Below are positions 43,713 through 54,192 of a DNA stretch of 64,000 nt, piece after piece; the first letter of the stretch is position 1; each line of letters opens with the position of its first letter. The position numbers and the translations under genes were made by a program. The DNA is taken from contig JAHHIC010000034.1 of NCBI GenBank assembly GCA_019359035.1, positions 167,251 through 231,250 on the forward strand. The letters are read 5' to 3'. The notes under the pieces are model-generated. The model had not been told where the DNA came from and did no database searches. It saw only the letters and a program-made list of their open reading frames with translations. This DNA comes from Scytonematopsis contorta HA4267-MV1. GTDB taxonomy: Bacteria > Cyanobacteriota > Cyanobacteriia > Cyanobacteriales > Nostocaceae.

Positions 43713-46184
43713 CTAAATATCAAACAGCAAAGTATTATCCAAGACCTGCTTTATACTTTCGCAGAAAACAAATTCTAACTGATTACTAACATCTTGCGGC
43801 ACATCCACTAAATCTGTCGCATTTTGTTGTGGTAACAATACACGTTTAATTCCTGCACGATGTGCTGCTAAAACTTTTTCGCGAATGCCACCTACAGGTA
43901 AAACCTCACCGCTCAGGTTTACTTCCCCTGTCATAGCTGTATCAATCCTTATTGGTTTACCAGTAAGTAACGAAGCAATAGCTGTCACCATAGTTACCCC
44001 TGCTGATGGGCCATCTTTAGGTACTGCACCTGCGGGAACGTGGATATGTAAACCATTGTGCCTAAATGTATTTGTATCAACACCTAAAGTTTGAGCATTT
44101 GACCAAATGTAGGAGTAAGCTATTCTAGCTGACTCTTCCATGACCTCACCTAATTGTCCTGTAAGTGTTAATTCTTCACCTTGAGGTAATAAAACTGCTT
44201 CTACAAATAAAACTTCCCCACCCGCGAGCGTCCAGGCTAATCCTGTCGCAACTCCAGGATGTGGTGCTTTTCTTAACTCATCGTGTAAGAAAATTTTCGC
44301 TCCTAAAAAGTCTTCCAACTGTTCTGGATAAATCACTACTGGCTCTGTATTCCCTTCTGCATAACGAACGGCTACTTTACGACAGAGGGAGCCTAAGTTT
44401 TGTTCTAATCGGCGAACTCCTGCTTCACGAGTATAATCTTCAACTACTTTTTGCAGAACTGGCGATGTTAACTGCACTGCATTGTTTGGGAGACCTGCTT
44501 TTTCTAGTTGACGGGGTAAAAGATATTTTTCAGCAATCGCCAATTTTTCTTGGTCGGAATAACCTGATAGCTCAATAATTTCTAACCTATCCAGTAGTGG
44601 TATGGGGACTTTCGACAAATCGTTAGCTGTACCAATAAAGAAAATTTGTGAGAGGTCAAAGTCCAAATCTAAATAGAGGTCACGAAAACAGTAGTTTTGT
44701 TGAGGGTCAAGAATTTCCAGCAATACAGAAGCAGGGTCACCACGATAGTCCATTCCAACTTTATCCAACTCATCCAGCATAACTACTGGGTTTTTGACAC
44801 CAGAACGGTGCAAAGCTTGAATAATTCTACCCGGCATAGCGCCAATATAAGTACGCCGATGTCCCCGCAATTCCGCTTCGTCTCGCAAACCACCCAAACT
44901 AATACGCTCAAACGGACGACCTAAAGCACGAGCTATAGAATGTCCTAAGCTGGTTTTACCTACTCCAGGAGGACCAACGAAGCACATTACTGTACCTACA
45001 GAGGATGAGGAAATAGAGGGATGGGGAGATGTGGAAGTGTCGGATTTTATTGACTCTTGACTTGTACGTTGGACTATTAATTTAAAAGTTGCTAAGTGTT
45101 CAATAATGCGCTCTTTAACTTTTTTCAAACCGTGGTGGTCTGCATCAAGTACTTCCCTAGCATTTCTTAAATCAAGGTTATCCTGCAAAGCTTGACTCCA
45201 AGGCATTTCTAACAACCAATCAAGGTAAGTACGAATTACACCTCCTTCTGCAGAATCGCTACCTACTCTTTCTAGGCGAGCAAGCTCCCGTTTAGCTTGT
45301 TTGAAAGCTGCTTCTGGTAAGTTAGCAGTTACCATTTGATTTTTTAATTCCGCAATTTCATTAATTCCTGTGTCGCTTTCACCCAACTGTTCCTGAATTT
45401 TCTTCATTTGTTGACGAAGGAAAAATTCACGCTGTTGCTCGTCAATTTTCTTTTTGGTTTCGCCCAAAATTTTACCACGTAAGCGTTGAACTTCTAACTC
45501 TTGGCTTAATACATCTAAGACTTGATGTAAAAGTGTTTCTAAATTCTCTTGTTCTAGTATTGCTTGCTGCTTTTGGACATCAAGTTGTAGTAAAGCTGCA
45601 GTTTGATAAACTAGCTCTACGGGATTATTGCCATTTAACAATAGCTCCAAAACTTCGTCGGAAAAGTAAGGATATATAGAGGCAATTTCTCGCCATAGAG
45701 ATTGAATCGCCTGCATCAAAGCTTGGATAATTGTTGGTGATATTCCCGATTCAATTGCTGCTTCTTTCGTTAGTTTTGGTAACCGATGAAACTTAACTTC
45801 ACAAATGTGGTCAATTAAGCGTATTGATTCAATTTTAACTCTTTCTAACCCTCTGACAAGTAACTCTAACTGTCCTATAGATAGGTGAGCAATATGCTGT
45901 TGCTGGGCTAAAGTCGCTATCGTATAAATATCTTTAATGCTCTCAATTCCTAAGCTCGCGCCTGCTTCAATCTTTTCAGCTATTTCTGGTCTAACTGTAG
46001 TAATTACCAATTGTTTTCGTGGGCTAAGTGCGGTTGCTTCAGCCACTCCAATTATATGAGATTGTGTGGCAAGTATAGGTAGGGTAATTCCTGGCATTAA
46101 TACGAGATTATGCAACGGAAGCAGTAAACTTGTCTCAACCAATTTTTGCGTTCCAGAGAAAACATTTGCTAATAAATTATTCAT
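43713..46184 (-). CDS. lon: Lon ATP-dependent serine protease
   Basis: Degrades damaged and regulatory proteins in the cytoplasm. The 823-residue protein has the N-terminal LON substrate-binding domain (about 15-210; LPLHNLVLMPGITLPIL), a coiled coil, the AAA+ module with Walker A GPPGVGKTSLG and Walker B VVMLDELDKVG, and the protease domain with Ser in PKDGPSAGVTMVTA and the dyad Lys in GGIREKVLAAHRAG. A Ser/Thr-rich low-complexity insert (TSTSPHPSISSSS) lies just before Walker A. Many cyanobacteria rely on Clp and FtsH and have no Lon. Two direct-repeat promoter sites lie upstream. Confidence 0.95.
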   Translation of the reverse strand: MNNLLANVFSGTQKLVETSLLLPLHNLVLMPGITLPILATQSHIIGVAEATALSPRKQLVITTVRPEIAEKIEAGASLGIESIKDIYTIATLAQQQHIAHLSIGQLELLVRGLERVKIESIRLIDHICEVKFHRLPKLTKEAAIESGISPTIIQALMQAIQSLWREIASIYPYFSDEVLELLLNGNNPVELVYQTAALLQLDVQKQQAILEQENLETLLHQVLDVLSQELEVQRLRGKILGETKKKIDEQQREFFLRQQMKKIQEQLGESDTGINEIAELKNQMVTANLPEAAFKQAKRELARLERVGSDSAEGGVIRTYLDWLLEMPWSQALQDNLDLRNAREVLDADHHGLKKVKERIIEHLATFKLIVQRTSQESIKSDTSTSPHPSISSSSVGTVMCFVGPPGVGKTSLGHSIARALGRPFERISLGGLRDEAELRGHRRTYIGAMPGRIIQALHRSGVKNPVVMLDELDKVGMDYRGDPASVLLEILDPQQNYCFRDLYLDLDFDLSQIFFIGTANDLSKVPIPLLDRLEIIELSGYSDQEKLAIAEKYLLPRQLEKAGLPNNAVQLTSPVLQKVVEDYTREAGVRRLEQNLGSLCRKVAVRYAEGNTEPVVIYPEQLEDFLGAKIFLHDELRKAPHPGVATGLAWTLAGGEVLFVEAVLLPQGEELTLTGQLGEVMEESARIAYSYIWSNAQTLGVDTNTFRHNGLHIHVPAGAVPKDGPSAGVTMVTAIASLLTGKPIRIDTAMTGEVNLSGEVLPVGGIREKVLAAHRAGIKRVLLPQQNATDLVDVPQDVSNQLEFVFCESIKQVLDNTLLFDI

Positions 46185-46239
46185 AACACCCCTTACTAGT
46201 AACTACTAGTAAATGATTTTTCAACCAGTATAGAGACTT

Positions 46240-46285
46240 GTTCTACTTTGAAGTTAAGCGAAAAGTGTGAATAAATCGTGAGTTA
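46240..46285 (-). promoter_or_regulatory. Direct-repeat site 6 and -10 (lon P1)
   Basis: TAACTCAC, GAT, TTATTCAC (46267-46285), then 21 bases to TAGAAC (46240-46245). The half-sites are the most divergent of the set but spacing and -10 are exact. Leader about 50 bases. Confidence 0.55.
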
Positions 46286-46311
46286 AGTAGTTCATTTTAT
46301 ATTTTGTGTCT

Positions 46312-46357
46312 GATATATATTGAGATTAAAGAAAAACTTTGAGGAACTTGTGAAGAT
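46312..46357 (-). promoter_or_regulatory. Direct-repeat site 7 and -10 (lon P2)
   Basis: ATCTTCAC, AAG, TTCCTCAA (46339-46357), then 21 bases to TATATC (46312-46317). Nearly identical to site 4. It would make a second, longer lon transcript. Confidence 0.5.
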
Positions 46358-46440
46358 TCTGGAGTTTGGGAGGAGGGGAAAATCTTGCTTAAAGCTATAT
46401 GGTGCGTTAGGACGAGAGTCACTAACGCACCCCAAAAATT

Positions 46441-47472
46441 CTAATTCATTGGTGGGGTTGGTGTTGTTTCGTTCATTGGAGCTTCTGTTGGAGCTTCTGT
46501 TGGACTTTGTGTTGGTTCAGGTGCTGGTTCTTGAGTGGGTTCTGGTATTGGTTCAGATTGCTGCTGTTGTGGTTCGGCACTATTTGGTGACGAGACTCCA
46601 GGTGAGAATGTTCTACCTTTAGTATTTGGCACTATTGCAAATCCGATAAATCCACCTATTGGTACAGAACCGACTTTTTTGGCTGTACCTGTGGATAGGT
46701 TTATATTGAATAAGGTATCACCAGAGACTGCAAATGCGGTATTTGTACCTTTATCGTCGGTGACAATATCAAATCCGGCAACAGGAGCGAAATTTACACC
46801 CAGAGAACCAATTGTTTTTAAACTGCCATCGTTGGGTGGGTCTTGTAATACTAAAACATCCAAATCGTAATCGATACCAAAAAGTTGCGTAGAAGTAGCT
46901 CCAGCACGGTTATTAATATATGCTATTGCGGTAATATTGGGGTCTTTACCAGCGTTAGGGTCGCCAGCAGCATAAGCTAAAGATTTATCAACATTAACCG
47001 CACCTGTATCTACATTTGTACGGAAATTTTGGTCGTTGCTACCAACAATTCGCAGTCTGTCGGGAACTGGGTTAAAGTCAAAACCTGATTGAAATCCGCC
47101 ATCAAAACTGCTGGAAAGTTTACTGACCAATTTAGCTTTCCCTGTATCGGGGTTAATTATGTACACGTTATCGGTATCGGTAACGCCATAGAGCATACCG
47201 TTCGCTGGACGAAAGTCAATTCCTTGTAAGTTACCGTCAATTCCTTTGACTTTAATCGGTCGGTTAACTCTGCCTAAATTCCCTCCAAAGCGTACTAACG
47301 TATTATCCTTTGTTAAACCGATAAAATTTAAACCTCTACTAAAAGTCAGTGCTTCTTGTGCTTGTGAGAATTTAGTATTAATTCCTACGCTTGTTAAACT
47401 AACAAGTGCTACTGTAGCTAAAAGTGCTAATTTTTTGATGCTGGATTTTGTGCCTAATATTAAGCGTTTCAT
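46441..47472 (-). CDS. Exported DUF4394-domain protein
   Basis: The 343-residue precursor has an N-terminal signal peptide (about 1-38, ending FSQAQEA) and the DUF4394 domain (about 40-290), a beta-propeller-like repeat of short units such as GIDFRPANGMLYGVTDT, FDFNPVPDRLRIVGS and the closing GFAIVPNT. The C-terminal 50 residues are a Pro/Glu/Thr-rich linker built of PEPTQ/PTEAP repeats, typical of cell-wall or extracellular proteins. The function is unknown. The gene lies on its own between lon and small hypothetical genes. Confidence 0.82.
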   Translation of the reverse strand: MKRLILGTKSSIKKLALLATVALVSLTSVGINTKFSQAQEALTFSRGLNFIGLTKDNTLVRFGGNLGRVNRPIKVKGIDGNLQGIDFRPANGMLYGVTDTDNVYIINPDTGKAKLVSKLSSSFDGGFQSGFDFNPVPDRLRIVGSNDQNFRTNVDTGAVNVDKSLAYAAGDPNAGKDPNITAIAYINNRAGATSTQLFGIDYDLDVLVLQDPPNDGSLKTIGSLGVNFAPVAGFDIVTDDKGTNTAFAVSGDTLFNINLSTGTAKKVGSVPIGGFIGFAIVPNTKGRTFSPGVSSPNSAEPQQQQSEPIPEPTQEPAPEPTQSPTEAPTEAPMNETTPTPPMN

Positions 47473-47740
47473 AGTAATTATCTCCTTATGACTGGTGAAG
47501 TAATGTAGTAATCGGTTATTTATTACTGGTTATTAGTCATTGGTGATAAAAGACAAATGACTAATGACAAATTACAAACTGCGGTGATTACCTACACACC
47601 TAGTTTGTGTCAAGGAGTTGTTCAATGTTTAGACCAAAAGCTGCTCAATCTATGCCCACTTACTACTCATGTTTTTTCTTCGTTACATTTAATAGTGAAA
47701 TATCGCAAAGTCAAAAACTTTATTTTATTTTTAAACAAAC

Positions 47741-48055
47741 TCAACCATAAGGGTCATCTACCCCAATGTTTAAGTCTTCACGCAATGTTCGCTCCACATC
47801 TTTCCACTCAGTTCCACAGTAATAATATTTTTTTTCTAAAATGTTAGCTAAGTAAAAACCATGTGTTGCATTATTAATTTTTCTCAGTTCATTTGCAACT
47901 CCTTTCATGGTTAGCCCTAACATAGAAAATATATCTTCCTGTTCTAAGGTAGGAAAATTTAGTGGATTATAAAAAGGTTTATCTTTGACAAAATGCCAGC
48001 CATCTGAATTGCGAATAACTACACGAACATAACCCGGATAAATAATAGTGTCCAT
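47741..48055 (-). CDS. Hypothetical protein, 104 residues
   Basis: Not recognised. Begins MDTIIYPGYVRVVIRNSDGWHFVKDK, a beta-rich start, followed by a helical section (DIFSMLGLTMKGVANELRKI) and a C-terminal DVERTLREDLNIGVDDPYG. Coding potential looks good and it follows the 48117-48311 gene on the same strand, with a 7-bp-stem hairpin (48081-48101, CCCCTAG) between. Confidence 0.55.
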   Translation of the reverse strand: MDTIIYPGYVRVVIRNSDGWHFVKDKPFYNPLNFPTLEQEDIFSMLGLTMKGVANELRKINNATHGFYLANILEKKYYYCGTEWKDVERTLREDLNIGVDDPYG

Positions 48056-48080
48056 GAGTATATAATTAGAATCAGGAAAC

Positions 48081-48101
48081 CCCCTAGATTAAAACTAGGG
48101 G
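48081..48101 (-). terminator. Hairpin between two small genes
   Basis: CCCCTAG, 7-base loop, CTAGGGG, followed on the minus strand by GGTTTCCTG. It lacks a good U tract, so attenuation or RNA processing is as likely as termination. Confidence 0.35.
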
Positions 48102-48116
48102 CGTTTGAACTAAATA

Positions 48117-48311
48117 CTAGTTTTCGGTTTCGTTGGGTCTGTCCGGTTCTGGAAGTCTATCGTCCAGGTCGTCTAACACTTTATCAGTGTTAACAACCTG
48201 TTCTTGTCCTGAAACTCTGTCGAGTCTTCTCCAACCAAATGCTAGTTTTAAGAACACTAGTACTGGGTCAAAGAATCCGCGACGACCTTTACCGTTACCG
48301 TTTTCTGTCAT
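48117..48311 (-). CDS. Hypothetical protein, 64 residues
   Basis: Starts MTENGNGKGRRGFFDPVLVF, then LKLAFGWRRLDRVSG and an acidic tail (DDLDDRLPEPDRP). AGGAGG precedes the ATG by 5 bases, which supports the start. No family recognised. The opposite strand also has an open frame here but without a ribosome binding site. Confidence 0.55.
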   Translation of the reverse strand: MTENGNGKGRRGFFDPVLVFLKLAFGWRRLDRVSGQEQVVNTDKVLDDLDDRLPEPDRPNETEN

Positions 48312-48592
48312 TTAACCTCCTTGTGTTTGAAGGTTAGGTGTGGTTTGTTTGAGACCACAGATAATATTATGTACTATTTTCTATCCAAACCCAAAAAAGG
48401 TTATTTATACTGCGAACGGCTTAAATATAAAACCCCTCTCCAAACCTCTCCCCGTCAACGGGCAGAGGCTTAAGAACTAAATTTGGGTATTTAAAAGTAG
48501 AGTTACTAGCCGTTTTGGGTATACTTGCAATATGATAATTTATCTCATTTATTACAAACAGTGATTTATTAAGGTAAAGAAAGTTTGTATAA

Positions 48593-48638
48593 TTCCTCAC
48601 AAGTTCCTCATATTTTTTGCTTAACCTCTTTTGTGTAG
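48593..48638 (+). promoter_or_regulatory. Direct-repeat site 8 (DUF2949 gene)
   Basis: TTCCTCAC, AAG, TTCCTCAT (48593-48611), then 21-22 bases to GTGTAG/TGTAGC. Start codon at 48664. Confidence 0.6.
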
Positions 48639-48663
48639 CCAGCCATTGTGAAGGGGTGAAACT

Positions 48664-48939
48664 ATGGACACCAGGAAACTTGCACAATTTATCCGCTTTT
48701 TACAAGAAGAATTGGCAATTCCGGCTTCGGATTTGCAATTAGCATTGCGACATCCAGAACTGACTCCAAGTTTGTTACCTATGATTCTTTGGCAATATGG
48801 TTTAGTAACTTTATACCAGTTAGACCGAATTTTTGATTGGTTGGATGAATTTGTTTTAGGCCCACATTCCGCACTTCAACTTGAAGTACAAAAAGATTAC
48901 AGTCAAAATAAAAGCGAAAAGTCACTCACTGATATTTAA
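48664..48939 (+). CDS. DUF2949-domain protein
   Basis: Small cyanobacterial protein of unknown function. The 91 residues fit DUF2949: LAQFIRFLQEELAIPASDLQLALRHPE (helical), then LPMILWQYGLVTLYQLDRIFDWL. GGGGTG precedes the ATG by 6 bases. Controlled by direct-repeat site 8. Confidence 0.8.
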   Translation: MDTRKLAQFIRFLQEELAIPASDLQLALRHPELTPSLLPMILWQYGLVTLYQLDRIFDWLDEFVLGPHSALQLEVQKDYSQNKSEKSLTDI

Positions 48940-49121
48940 TACATCATAGCTGGAATTTCGCAAAAATGATTGTTTACGTCGGCTTTATTTGCCAAAGGGA
49001 GTTAGAAACAGCACGCTTGCTGGGAATACTAAATGTGTATAAAGCCTGTTAGTTTTACATACTTAATATCTGTAGGCTTTTTCCACGTCGTAAACTCATT
49101 TCACTTGAAGGAGACTGAATC

Positions 49122-49493
49122 GTGTCCACAACCAAAAATCCTCTTAAATTAACATTTCTAGGCTTCTGTGCTTCGATTCTTGCAACTTCCAGTATTGCCA
49201 CATTTACTAATCCCTCTGTTGTTCTTGCACAGAAAACGGTCAGACCAACAACAGCTAAAGTGACTCAGCTTACTAATGGCGACTTAGCTTGCTACATCAG
49301 CCTAGTAGACAACAAAGGTAAAATTTATGAAATTCCCACCAGCTTTAGTTTCTGTAGTAAACAAAAAACTTACTTAAATAAGAGAGTGCGCTTAACTTAC
49401 GGAAAAATGAAAATAGCTGATTGTCAAAGTGCAGAGCCTTGTGGTAAATCGCGCTTTGTAACCGCAATCACGCGGATGCAAGTAATCAAGTAA
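49122..49493 (+). CDS. Small exported protein of unknown function
   Basis: The 123-residue precursor (GTG start with GGAG about 8 bases upstream) has a signal peptide (about 1-36, ending SVVLAQ). The mature part is beta-rich with four Cys (LACYISL, FSFCSKQ, IADCQSAEPCGKS), suggesting two disulfides. I do not recognise the family. The ordering LACYISLVDNKGKIYEIPTSFSFC resembles small periplasmic proteins common in Nostocales. Confidence 0.55.
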   Translation: MSTTKNPLKLTFLGFCASILATSSIATFTNPSVVLAQKTVRPTTAKVTQLTNGDLACYISLVDNKGKIYEIPTSFSFCSKQKTYLNKRVRLTYGKMKIADCQSAEPCGKSRFVTAITRMQVIK

Positions 49494-49569
49494 TAATAAC
49501 ATAACTAAAACAATTCAAAATTCAATCAGGAGCGCTCCGCTTATTTTGAATTGATGTGACGTAGGCACA

Positions 49570-49713
49570 CTAATTTACATACAAGGGCTAATTTACATAC
49601 AAGGGCTAATTTACATACAAGGGCTAATTTACATACAAGGGCTAATTTACATACAAGGGCTAACTTACATACAAGGGCTAACTTACATACAAGGGCTAAT
49701 TTACATACAAGGG
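49570..49713. repeat. 18-bp tandem repeat, 8 copies
   Basis: Exactly eight units of CTAATTTACATACAAGGG (two with a C for T change), 144 bp, followed directly by a GGGCGGGCAGGGATGCCC element (49711-49743). The array is open in one minus-strand frame (LVCKLA repeats), which is an artefact of the unit length. Confidence 0.9.
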
Positions 49714-49778
49714 CGGGCAGGGATGCCCACCCCACAAGAGTTAGAACAAGAGTTAGAACAAGAGTTCGATAAGCACTT

Positions 49779-51458
<1,680 letters not shown>

Positions 51459-51594
51459 TCACAAAAAAATTGCCACCTATTTAGTTTTGCGTGTCCTTTG
51501 TACCTTTGGAGTAGTTTATGCATTTTATGATAGTCAAGGATGCCCATTCCATAAAACTTATATTAAATTTGGTTGCGATACCTTTACAAAAAAA

Positions 51595-53169
51595 ATGATG
51601 CAATCCACGTTTCAAAAAACTCATGGTGTGATAGCCGCCGGACATCAAAAAACAGCCGAAGCAGGCGCTTCCATGTTTGAGTTGGGAGGAAATGCTTTTG
51701 ATGCAGCAGTCGCAGCAATGTTAGCATCTTTTGTGGCAGAACCGATGCTGACATCAGCAGCAGGTGGTGGTTTTTTATTAGCTCATACCAAAGAAAATCA
51801 AAATATTTTATTTGATTTTTTTACTCAAACACCGCGATACAAAAAAAGACTACAGAACGTTGATTTTTATCCAGTTGGTGTAAATTTTGGTAATGTCACA
51901 CAAGACTTTCATATTGGTTTAGGAGCAATGGCTGTTCCAGGAAATATCTTGGGAGTATTTGAAACTCATAAAAAACTTGGTAGATTACCCTTTAATGTCG
52001 TAGCATCACCAGCTATTAATTATGCTCAAGATGGTCTGGAAATCAGCGATTTTCAAGCATATAATTTCAAAATACTTGAACCAATTATTTTTTCTTCTGA
52101 TGATTCTAGAAATATATATACATCAAATGGTAAACTAAAAAAAGCTGGTGATGTTTTAGTAATGAAAGATTTAGCTGTAAGTTTAACTGAATTAGCAGCT
52201 AAAGGGGCAGAATATTTCTACTCAGGAGAAATTGCTCAAAAACTTGTTAAAGATTGTCAGGAAAAAGGTGGCTATTTAACGCTAGAAGACTTGAAAAACT
52301 ACCAAGTTATAGAAAGGAAACCTTTAGAAATTAATTATCGAGGTCATACCTTATTGACAAATCCACCTCCTAGCTCTGGTGGAACTCTTATTGCTTTCGC
52401 TTTAGCTCTATTGTCATCCGTTGATTTAAGCAAGATAGAATTTGCTTCCTCTCATCATTTGCAAATCTTAGCTGAGGTGATGCGTTTAACAAATCAAGCT
52501 AGAAAAGATGGATATGATGCCCATATTTATCACCCAGATATTGCTCAAAAATTTTTATCTTATAAACATTTTGAACCTTACGAGCAAGATTTAAAAAAAA
52601 TTGTTAATAAATTGGGCAGCACTACCCATATTAGTGTCATCGATAGTGAAGGTAATGCTGCTTCTGTGACTACATCAAATGGGGAAGGTTCTGGCTACAT
52701 CATTCCAGGCACGGGAATTATGGTTAATAATATGCTTGGAGAAGAGGATTTAAATCCCAAAGGATTTCATAATTGGCAAGAAAATCAACGAATTTCTTCG
52801 ATGATGGCTCCCACAATAGTGCTGAAAAATGGTCAACCTGAAATCGTTTTAGGTTCTGGGGGTGCAAATAGAATTCGTACAGCAATTTTCCAAGTAATTT
52901 CTAACCTGATTGATTGGCAAATGCCTATTGTTAAGGCAGTCGAAATTCCACGATGTCATTGGGAAAATAATATCTTTAATATTGAACCAGGTTTTTTGAA
53001 AGAAGATAATGTGACAGATTTGCTACTTCCCAATGATGCTGCTGTAATTTTATGGCAGAAAAAAAATATGTTTTTTGGTGGTGTAAATACGGTGATAAAA
53101 ACAGCTAACGGGGTGATGGAGGGAGCAGGAGATTCACGTCGAGGTGGTGTGGCAGTTATCGTCCGCTGA
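51595..53169 (+). CDS. ggt: Gamma-glutamyltransferase-family protein
   Basis: Ntn-hydrolase precursor that cleaves itself and then transfers or hydrolyses gamma-glutamyl groups such as that of glutathione. From the ATG at 51595 the protein has 524 residues: GVIAAGHQKTAEAGASMFELGGNAFDAAVAAM at the start, NPPPSSGGTLI, the autoprocessing Thr in GSTTHISVIDSEGNA, and GSGGANRIRTAIFQV. No signal peptide is evident, unlike many members. The frame continues upstream to 51487 without a plausible start. Confidence 0.87.
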   Translation: MMQSTFQKTHGVIAAGHQKTAEAGASMFELGGNAFDAAVAAMLASFVAEPMLTSAAGGGFLLAHTKENQNILFDFFTQTPRYKKRLQNVDFYPVGVNFGNVTQDFHIGLGAMAVPGNILGVFETHKKLGRLPFNVVASPAINYAQDGLEISDFQAYNFKILEPIIFSSDDSRNIYTSNGKLKKAGDVLVMKDLAVSLTELAAKGAEYFYSGEIAQKLVKDCQEKGGYLTLEDLKNYQVIERKPLEINYRGHTLLTNPPPSSGGTLIAFALALLSSVDLSKIEFASSHHLQILAEVMRLTNQARKDGYDAHIYHPDIAQKFLSYKHFEPYEQDLKKIVNKLGSTTHISVIDSEGNAASVTTSNGEGSGYIIPGTGIMVNNMLGEEDLNPKGFHNWQENQRISSMMAPTIVLKNGQPEIVLGSGGANRIRTAIFQVISNLIDWQMPIVKAVEIPRCHWENNIFNIEPGFLKEDNVTDLLLPNDAAVILWQKKNMFFGGVNTVIKTANGVMEGAGDSRRGGVAVIVR

Positions 53170-53804
53170 ACCAGCTAATCCCGCTAGACTTTATTCACAA
53201 CACTTCCCCATACACAGCTTTAATTTTATTTGCCTATGCTTAGAGAGTGTTTATAAAGAGAACATAGTGCATCATTTATACCATAAGCTAGCCAGTGACC
53301 AAAACAATTCAAAATTCAAAATTCAAAATTGAAGAAAATATAGTAATTTTGAATTAATTAAGGTACAAGCCCCTTTAACAATTCAAAATTCAAAATTCAA
53401 AATTGAATAAATAATAATTTTAATGCATTAATTTATTGGTTGATGTTAAAGCCTAATTTTGAATTTTGCATTTTTAATTTTGAATTGTTTTGGTCACTGG
53501 CTTGTAGCTTGTAGTATATATCTTTTTTATCCTAAATGTGTAACATCATAATATATGTATAATTATATATTGTTATCACGGTAAAAACTTATAAGTTCAG
53601 AATTTGTACATCCTGAAAATGCATCTTATTTCTATGAATGTTTAATTAAGTTGGTGCAAAAACTAGAATGTTAAGCTATGTTGAGAAACATTGCTGCTTG
53701 TGACCTATATTAATATTCCTCACAGGTTCCTCACATTTCATGAATATTCTTAAGATATAGCAATCTTCTAGCTTGCTATATTATTGTTTATCCGGCTGTG
53801 AATT
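53170..53804. other. Intergenic region rich in AATTCAAAATT repeats
   Basis: Between ggt and the zinc-ribbon gene. Copies of CAATTCAAAATTCAAAATT run at about 53300-53330 and 53380-53408 and face AATTTTGAATTTTGCATTTTTAATTTTGAATTG at about 53450-53488, so a large hairpin can form. Direct-repeat site 9 lies at 53716. No gene seen. Confidence 0.55.
53716..53761 (+). promoter_or_regulatory. Direct-repeat site 9 and -10 (zinc-ribbon gene)
   Basis: TTCCTCAC, AGG, TTCCTCAC (53716-53734), then 21 bases to TATAGC (53756-53761). Both half-sites are perfect. Start codon at 53805. Confidence 0.7.
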
Positions 53805-54026
53805 ATGAATACTTGTCCTTGCTGTTCTAATGTTTTACTACGACATATTTGCCGGAATGAAGTGTACTGGTTTTGTCCTGGCTGTTGGCAAAGTATGCCA
53901 GTGCTTGCTGAAAAGAATAAATATTTTGCTTCAAAATGGGCAAATGTCGAATTGAGCGCGAAAACTTCAAATAAAGCAGAAATATTTGGAAGTTTTACCA
54001 GTCTAAAAGTTACAAAAAGTCTCTAG
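53805..54026 (+). CDS. Small double zinc-ribbon protein
   Basis: The 73-residue protein starts MNTCPCCSNVLLRHICRNEVY and continues FCPGCWQSMPVL: two pairs of CxxC-type knuckles that would bind one zinc. The tail is polar. Similar short proteins occur widely in cyanobacteria without an assigned role. It is preceded by direct-repeat site 9. Confidence 0.65.
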   Translation: MNTCPCCSNVLLRHICRNEVYWFCPGCWQSMPVLAEKNKYFASKWANVELSAKTSNKAEIFGSFTSLKVTKSL

Positions 54027-54079
54027 TATTCAAACTACTGTATTAGGAAAAGTTGTTTCTCTTGCTTTTAAGAAAGCAA

Positions 54080-54192
54080 TTAACCTTAAAATACTTAATT
54101 TGTACCTACTAATAATGTAGAATATAGGGGGGTTAAAAAACAAGTTTTGTATCTTTTTCGCAAAGAAATGGTGTAAAATATTAACAATCTAC
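54080..54192. repeat. 113-bp dispersed repeat, copy 2
   Basis: Matches 36411-36523 in the same orientation. Its last bases include the stop codon of the alpha/beta hydrolase gene on the minus strand. Confidence 0.7.

Noticed and set aside
47557..47847. Plus-strand 96-codon ORF
   Set aside because: It overlaps the better-supported minus-strand gene 47741-48055 and has no clear start signal.
48133..48315. Plus-strand ORF opposite the 64-residue gene
   Set aside because: It is a mirror frame of a gene with a strong ribosome binding site on the minus strand.
48421..48687. Minus-strand 88-codon ORF overlapping the DUF2949 start
   Set aside because: It covers repeat-like DNA and the site 8 promoter; no domain and no good start.
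49541..49735. Minus-strand ORF of ALVCKL repeats
   Set aside because: It is a by-product of the 18-bp tandem array; repeat length divisible by three keeps any frame open.
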